Assembly: GCA_964247675.1 (NCBI GenBank)
Contig: CAXTVW010000064.1
Coordinates: 1 to 19,120 of the forward strand
DNA length: 19,120 nt
Direction: 5' to 3'
Origin: BOG-908 sp964247675
Lineage (GTDB): Bacteria; Pseudomonadota; Alphaproteobacteria; Acetobacterales; Acetobacteraceae
Part shown: positions 16,174 through 19,120 of the stretch, piece by piece
Layout: each line of letters begins with the position of its first letter
Numbering within the stretch: the first letter of the stretch is position 1
Position numbers and translations under genes: made by a program
The notes under the pieces: generated by a model
What the model was told of the DNA's origin: nothing
Database searches by the model: none
The model's input: the letters and a program-made list of their open reading frames with translations, nothing else

Positions 16174-16588
16174 TCCTCCACCGCATTTCAGCGTGCGTTT
16201 GTTCGGGAATACTGGACTGGTGGAAGTGCGTAGGTGAGTCGGATTACGATGCCGAGAGTTGGTAGGAGCAGTACGCTGTGGCCTCAGCGTCGGATCGAAC
16301 CCAGTTTCTTTGTTCGGTTAGAGCGCTGTTTCTTCGTCCCGGCCTGCCATTCCCAACCGCAACGGCATCTTTTTCAGTCAAGCCTGGCCAAAAGCTGCCG
16401 CTGTTGCGGCGCAAAGCCGACCCCATGGAAAAAGCTGTCGGCGCCACGCCCAACCAGGTCGCGCGAGGCAAAGCACCCACCCAGACCCAGGTTTTCGGAC
16501 CTTCTTCCAAAGAACCGATCACCCAAAGAAGCCTGCCCGAGTAAAAGCCTCCGTCTCATTCACTCGGGCGTTCTTCCGCGGCAATTAC
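16174..16588. other. Stretch without a confident gene (lower GC)
   Basis: These 415 bases have visibly lower GC than the flanking genes. A GTG-started frame at 16278-16544 (88 codons, AGGAGC site about 8 bases upstream) and a long minus-strand frame at 16244-16522 both stay open. Neither resembles a family I recognise, and two-strand openness over the same bases argues for composition or a remnant. A small undescribed gene on either strand is possible. Confidence 0.4.
16536..16568 (-). terminator. Possible terminator-like hairpin after the secreted-protein gene
   Basis: CCCGAGT (16536-16542) and ACTCGGG (16562-16568) form a 7-bp stem with a 19-base loop, about 20 bp beyond the minus-strand stop at 16589. 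Only a weak TTCTTT run follows on that strand, so a terminator role is tentative. Confidence 0.4.
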
Positions 16589-17245
16589 CTAATACTGTGA
16601 AGACCCGCTTACGGTGAAGGTGATTGTCTGAACGCTCATAGAAGTCCCACCCGGCGCCACCCCCTCGATTGAAAAATTTGTTTCATTACCTGCGTCAACA
16701 CTACTAACGTTCACAGGGTTATTGGCCGGCGATAAATGAGAACCAAATGAAGTCGTCGACGCGAAGTAAAGATTTACTGAGGCTGTCAGCCCTGGCCCAT
16801 TGTTCGCATCGTCAGATTGAATCTCCAGCTGCCCGGGCGAGCCAGGCGTATTGAAAACATAAAATGTTGCTTGTTTGAAGGGAGCAAAGCTTCGGCCGGC
16901 ACTTCCCACCTGGATCTGTATCAACACGGACTGTGGCGTCCCGAACTTCATTAGATTGCCGGTTTGGCTCCCCCTCGCTGGCTTGGAGAGTCGCACGTCG
17001 CACGTCGAACTTGGAGGAGCCCCACAACCCTCCTCGTTGAATGCCAAGGTGTCGTAAGAGAAGTACACCTGGACAGTCTTTCCCTTCAGGTCCGTCCCGG
17101 CCGGCCCAAAAACGCCCAGAACATCGAGGGTGTCACTGCCGGAAACCGTGCCGGTGACATACTGTGTGATGAGAGCGGCTGTGGCTGTGGCTGGCTGCAA
17201 TACAGCGAGTAGCGGAATCGCAGCGGCAAGCAGAGATTTGTGCAT
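16589..17245 (-). CDS. Secreted protein of unknown function
   Basis: The product is 218 residues and not a family I recognise. It has a clear Sec signal peptide: positive MHK start, hydrophobic LLAAAIPLLAVL, and AxA-type cleavage near residue 23. The mature part is rich in Ser, Thr, Gly, Val and Phe in a beta-strand pattern and contains two cysteines (C74, C82) that could form a disulfide. It looks like the extracellular part of PEP-CTERM-style exported proteins, but the C-terminus (TITFTVSGSSQY) has no PEP motif, membrane helix or basic tail. The start is set at 17245 where the signal peptide begins; the ribosome site is poor. Codon use is markedly less GC-rich than in neighbours, consistent with acquisition. 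It sits alone between truncated and full repeat copies. Confidence 0.72.
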   Translation of the reverse strand: MHKSLLAAAIPLLAVLQPATATAALITQYVTGTVSGSDTLDVLGVFGPAGTDLKGKTVQVYFSYDTLAFNEEGCGAPPSSTCDVRLSKPARGSQTGNLMKFGTPQSVLIQIQVGSAGRSFAPFKQATFYVFNTPGSPGQLEIQSDDANNGPGLTASVNLYFASTTSFGSHLSPANNPVNVSSVDAGNETNFSIEGVAPGGTSMSVQTITFTVSGSSQY

Positions 17246-17460
17246 TCTGAAGTTCTCAACAGCCGTATCTGGCTTGCGTGAAACTGCTCGTAATTGACGC
17301 TTGCAGAGGATTACAACATCGAACAGCTCGGCTCGTTGCGCGCTTCGTGATGATGAGCCATGCCGGTCATTACAGCGGTCATTCTGATCAGGAGTGCCTG
17401 TTTCCGCACAAACAGCAATTGTAAGTTCCCGAACAAGCACGCAAGCCGAAAATGCGGGTG

Positions 17461-17490
17461 CTTTTCAAGACAGGACTGCTTGCTTCCTCC
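17461..17490 (+). repeat. AT-rich palindromic repeat, copy 15 (forward, 5'-truncated)
   Basis: Only the right half remains: CTTTTCAAGACAGGACTGCT followed by TGCTTCC. It matches the GGACT-type right arm seen in copy 16. The tail faces the stop codon of the ABC ATPase gene. The left half is replaced by low-GC sequence. Confidence 0.65.
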
Positions 17491-17493
17491 TCA

Positions 17494-18540
17494 TCAAGCA
17501 GCCAGCACCTGACAAGCATCCGCCCGCCACCCAACCCGCACACCCTGCCCCCTGCTCACCCCAGGATGCGGCCAGCTGGGCACCACCGCCAGCAACTCCC
17601 CCACCGGCGCGCCAACCCTCACATGCAACTGGCTCCCCGCCGAGACCACCGACAGCACAGTCGCCTCCTGCGCATTGTCCGCCTCCACCCCGTCCCCCAG
17701 CAAAGCCACCCGCTCCGGCCGCAGGCAGAAAGACACCCGGCTCCCCAGCGTAGGCCGCGCCGCATCGGCCGCCGCCTCCTGCAGGAAACGCCCGCCCCCG
17801 GACCAGATGAACCCGCCCGGCCGCAACTCGCGTATGTGCCCGGCCAGCAAATTCGCCTCTCCCGTCAGCCTGGCGCACGCCGCGTCGCGCGGCTCGGCAT
17901 ACAGGCTGGCCGGCGTCCCGGTCTGCAAAACCCGCCCGCCAGACAGCAGCACCAGATGGTCGGCCGCCAGCGCCACCCGGGCGATGCGCGTCGCCAGCAG
18001 CACCGTGCAACCGCTCTCCGCGCGCCGCCGCAACGCCGCCAACAGACGTTCGGCGCCGGCCGCATCCAGCCCGGCCCCTGCCTCATCCACCAGCAGCACG
18101 TCCCCCGCTTGCGCCACCCTGGCCGCGGTAAGCGCCAGCAGCGCGCATCCGTGCGAGAGCGTGCCCACTTCGGCCAGCGCAATCGCCTCCAGCCCGAGCG
18201 CCCCCACAACATCGTCCACGATCGGCCCCGCAGCACGCCCGGCCACGCGGCGCAACGCAGCCTGCACCGTCATCGCGTCGGGCAGCGCCATCCCCGGCGC
18301 CAGCAGGCTCACCTTGCGCCGCCGCCGCGGCACCCGGCTCACATCCTCGCCGTCCCGCAGCACCGCCCCGCGCTCCAGCTTCAGCAGCCCGGCCGCCGCG
18401 GCGAGCAGGGACGTCTTGCCCGCCCCGGCCTCGCCCAGCACGGCCGTCACCGCGCCCGCCTGCGCCGTGAACGACACATCCTCCAGCGCCAGCCGCTTGC
18501 CGCGCAGCACGGTCACGCCGCGCAGGGACAGCCCGCTCAC
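17494..18540 (-). CDS. ABC transporter ATP-binding protein with eroded catalytic motifs
   Basis: This is an importer-type ATPase of 348 residues: an ABC domain (about 1-225) plus a C-terminal TOBE-like region (about 230-345) as in MalK/PotA/UgpC relatives. Walker A GEAGAGKT (36-43) and Walker B LLVDE with D152/E153 are intact. The Q-loop glutamine is replaced (LLAPGMAL, P82), the signature LSGGQ reads LSHGC (128-132), and the H-loop histidine is R185 (ATRIARVAL). It may be the weak partner of a two-ATPase importer, or a decaying or regulatory protein. The start is GTG 18540: two in-frame stops lie between it and the upstream lipoprotein gene, 33 bp away. No permease or binding protein is adjacent in the window, so the substrate is unknown. 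Confidence 0.85.
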   Translation of the reverse strand: MSGLSLRGVTVLRGKRLALEDVSFTAQAGAVTAVLGEAGAGKTSLLAAAAGLLKLERGAVLRDGEDVSRVPRRRRKVSLLAPGMALPDAMTVQAALRRVAGRAAGPIVDDVVGALGLEAIALAEVGTLSHGCALLALTAARVAQAGDVLLVDEAGAGLDAAGAERLLAALRRRAESGCTVLLATRIARVALAADHLVLLSGGRVLQTGTPASLYAEPRDAACARLTGEANLLAGHIRELRPGGFIWSGGGRFLQEAAADAARPTLGSRVSFCLRPERVALLGDGVEADNAQEATVLSVVSAGSQLHVRVGAPVGELLAVVPSWPHPGVSRGQGVRVGWRADACQVLAA

Positions 18541-18573
18541 TGCAGGTCACGCCACATCAGGAAGCGCGCCGGG

Positions 18574-18885
18574 TCAGGGGTGGGGGGCGTAGGCGGAGAT
18601 CGCCGTGGACTGCCGTGCCGCATAATCCGTCAGCGCCGCGATCGCGTCCGCGCTGGCCCCGCTGTCCTGCGCCCGCACGGCCTTCTGCGCCTGCAGGTCC
18701 AGCCGCGCCAGTTGCAGCACCACGTCCGGGTTGGCGTTCGGGCTATTGGCGTAACTGAACGCCATGCCGTGCGCCACCAGGTATGCATCCACCAGCGCCG
18801 CCGGCCGCAAAGCCACATCCTCGCGCTCGGAGGGCGAAAGCGCGCAGCCGGCGCAGAGAAGCGAGAGGAGGAGTGTGGTCCGCAT
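18574..18885 (-). CDS. Small predicted lipoprotein of unknown function
   Basis: The product is 103 residues. A short positive start and hydrophobic stretch (MRTTLLLSLLCAGC) lead to a lipobox-like CAGC with C14 as the likely lipidated residue; the cysteine at -3 is unusual. The mature part is alpha-helical in appearance (ALRPAALVDAYLVAHGMAFS, then a repeated Ala/Gln/Arg helix). I do not recognise the family. The gene is upstream of, and probably co-transcribed with, the ABC ATPase (33 bp apart, same strand and frame). Repeat copy 16 lies about 30 bp upstream of its start. The ribosome site is weak. Confidence 0.75.
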   Translation of the reverse strand: MRTTLLLSLLCAGCALSPSEREDVALRPAALVDAYLVAHGMAFSYANSPNANPDVVLQLARLDLQAQKAVRAQDSGASADAIAALTDYAARQSTAISAYAPHP

Positions 18886-18912
18886 CGATGCACCCTAGCG
18901 CCGGACGCCGCG

Positions 18913-18970
18913 GGAAAGAAGGCAAGGCAAGCAGTCCTTTTTTGAAAAAACGGACTAAAAACCTTTGTTC
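18913..18970 (-). repeat. AT-rich palindromic repeat, copy 16 (reverse, AGTCC/GGACT type)
   Basis: On the minus strand the core is AGTCC-G-T6-C-A6-GGACT, a third stem sequence that still pairs. The tail GCTTGCCTTGCC faces the lipoprotein gene. It pairs with copy 17, which is CTTC/GAAG type. Confidence 0.85.
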
Positions 18971-19002
18971 CTGGGCGCGGGCGTCTCAGCATCCACCGAC
19001 AG

Positions 19003-19055
19003 GGAGCAAAAGTTTTTTGCTTCTTTTTTCCAAAAAAGAAGGCCTTCCTTGCCTC
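19003..19055 (+). repeat. AT-rich palindromic repeat, copy 17 (forward)
   Basis: This is a full CTTC/GAAG-type copy. Its tail GGCCTTCCTTGCCTCC abuts the stop codon of the minus-strand NtrC-like gene. Confidence 0.9.
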
Positions 19056-19120
19056 CTACCCAATCCCCCGCACCACCGGAATATCAAGATCCTTGATCTT
19101 CTTCCGCAAAGTATTCCGGT
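19056..19120 (-). CDS. C-terminal end of an NtrC-like sigma-54 response regulator (partial)
   Basis: Only the last 20 codons are in the window: RNTLRKKIKDLDIPVVRGIG then TAG at 19056-19058. RNTLRKKI-LDI is the recognition helix and end of a Fis-type helix-turn-helix, the C-terminal DNA-binding part of NtrC-class sigma-54 activators. In alphaproteobacteria this ending is most like NtrC (nitrogen regulation) or its paralogue NtrX. The rest of the gene lies to the right of the window, so the receiver and AAA+ domains cannot be checked. Confidence 0.75.
   Translation of the reverse strand, partial: RNTLRKKIKDLDIPVVRGIG

Noticed and set aside
13484..16186. A 900-codon open frame antisense to hpnN
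   Set aside because: It is a shadow of hpnN: low-complexity Gly/Glu/Arg/His-rich translation with no domain, running into repeat copy 14. The plus-strand HpnN reading has full family features.
16285..16330. tRNA-like words (GGATCGAACCC and GGTTAGAGCGCTG)
   Set aside because: They look like T-arm and D-arm fragments but are on opposite strands. No acceptor stem or anticodon arm can be assembled around either.
16589..17245. PEP-CTERM sorting signal in the secreted protein
   Set aside because: The style of the protein suggested it, but the C-terminus has no PEP motif, hydrophobic helix or basic tail.
16127..17490. Insertion sequence in the low-GC stretch
   Set aside because: No transposase frame, terminal inverted repeats or target duplication could be seen; only the flanking palindromic repeats are present.
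11..19055. CRISPR array interpretation of the recurring repeats
   Set aside because: Copies are spread over 19 kb in alternating orientation, separated by whole genes, with no regular spacers and no cas genes.

Overview
The window is GC-rich (roughly 70%) bacterial chromosome. The gene content and protein style point to an alphaproteobacterium, most likely Acetobacteraceae or a relative. The evidence is the divergent bolA / J-domain gene followed by cobS, an HpnN-type hopanoid transporter, an RHH_4-type small regulator, and the C-terminus of an NtrC-like regulator at the right edge. This placement is inferred from family knowledge and was not tested by a search.

Layout, left to right. A DsbD/ScsB-like protein-disulfide reductase (minus) is divergent from the DExH helicase HrpB (plus). 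A ribbon-helix-helix protein and BolA follow on the minus strand. BolA is divergent from a J-domain protein, which is followed by the cobaltochelatase ATPase CobS; cobT is not downstream. Next come an AidB-like acyl-CoA dehydrogenase overlapping lutA, then lutB and lutC (L-lactate oxidation to pyruvate), then a lipoprotein alpha/beta hydrolase and hpnN. A lower-GC stretch (about 16.2-17.45 kb) carries an unrecognised secreted protein on the minus strand. The right end, all minus strand, holds an ABC ATPase with several eroded catalytic motifs, a small lipoprotein and the end of an NtrC-like gene.

The most unusual content is a family of about 50-bp AT-rich imperfect palindromes, at least 17 copies in 19 kb, in nearly every intergenic gap. 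Every copy is oriented the same way relative to the genes: the TGCTTGCTTCC-like end faces a flanking gene and the GCAAAAG-like end faces the middle of the gap. Most gaps carry two copies in inverted orientation. Several of these pairs enclose a second, GC-rich inverted repeat whose sequence differs between loci. The core hairpin shows compensatory changes (CTTC/GAAG, GTTC/GAAC, AGTCC/GGACT). One copy appears to supply the start codon, ribosome binding site and most of the lipoprotein signal peptide of the hydrolase. Another pair splits lutA from lutB. The low-GC stretch lies between a full copy and a truncated one. No transposase or other mobilising gene is present.
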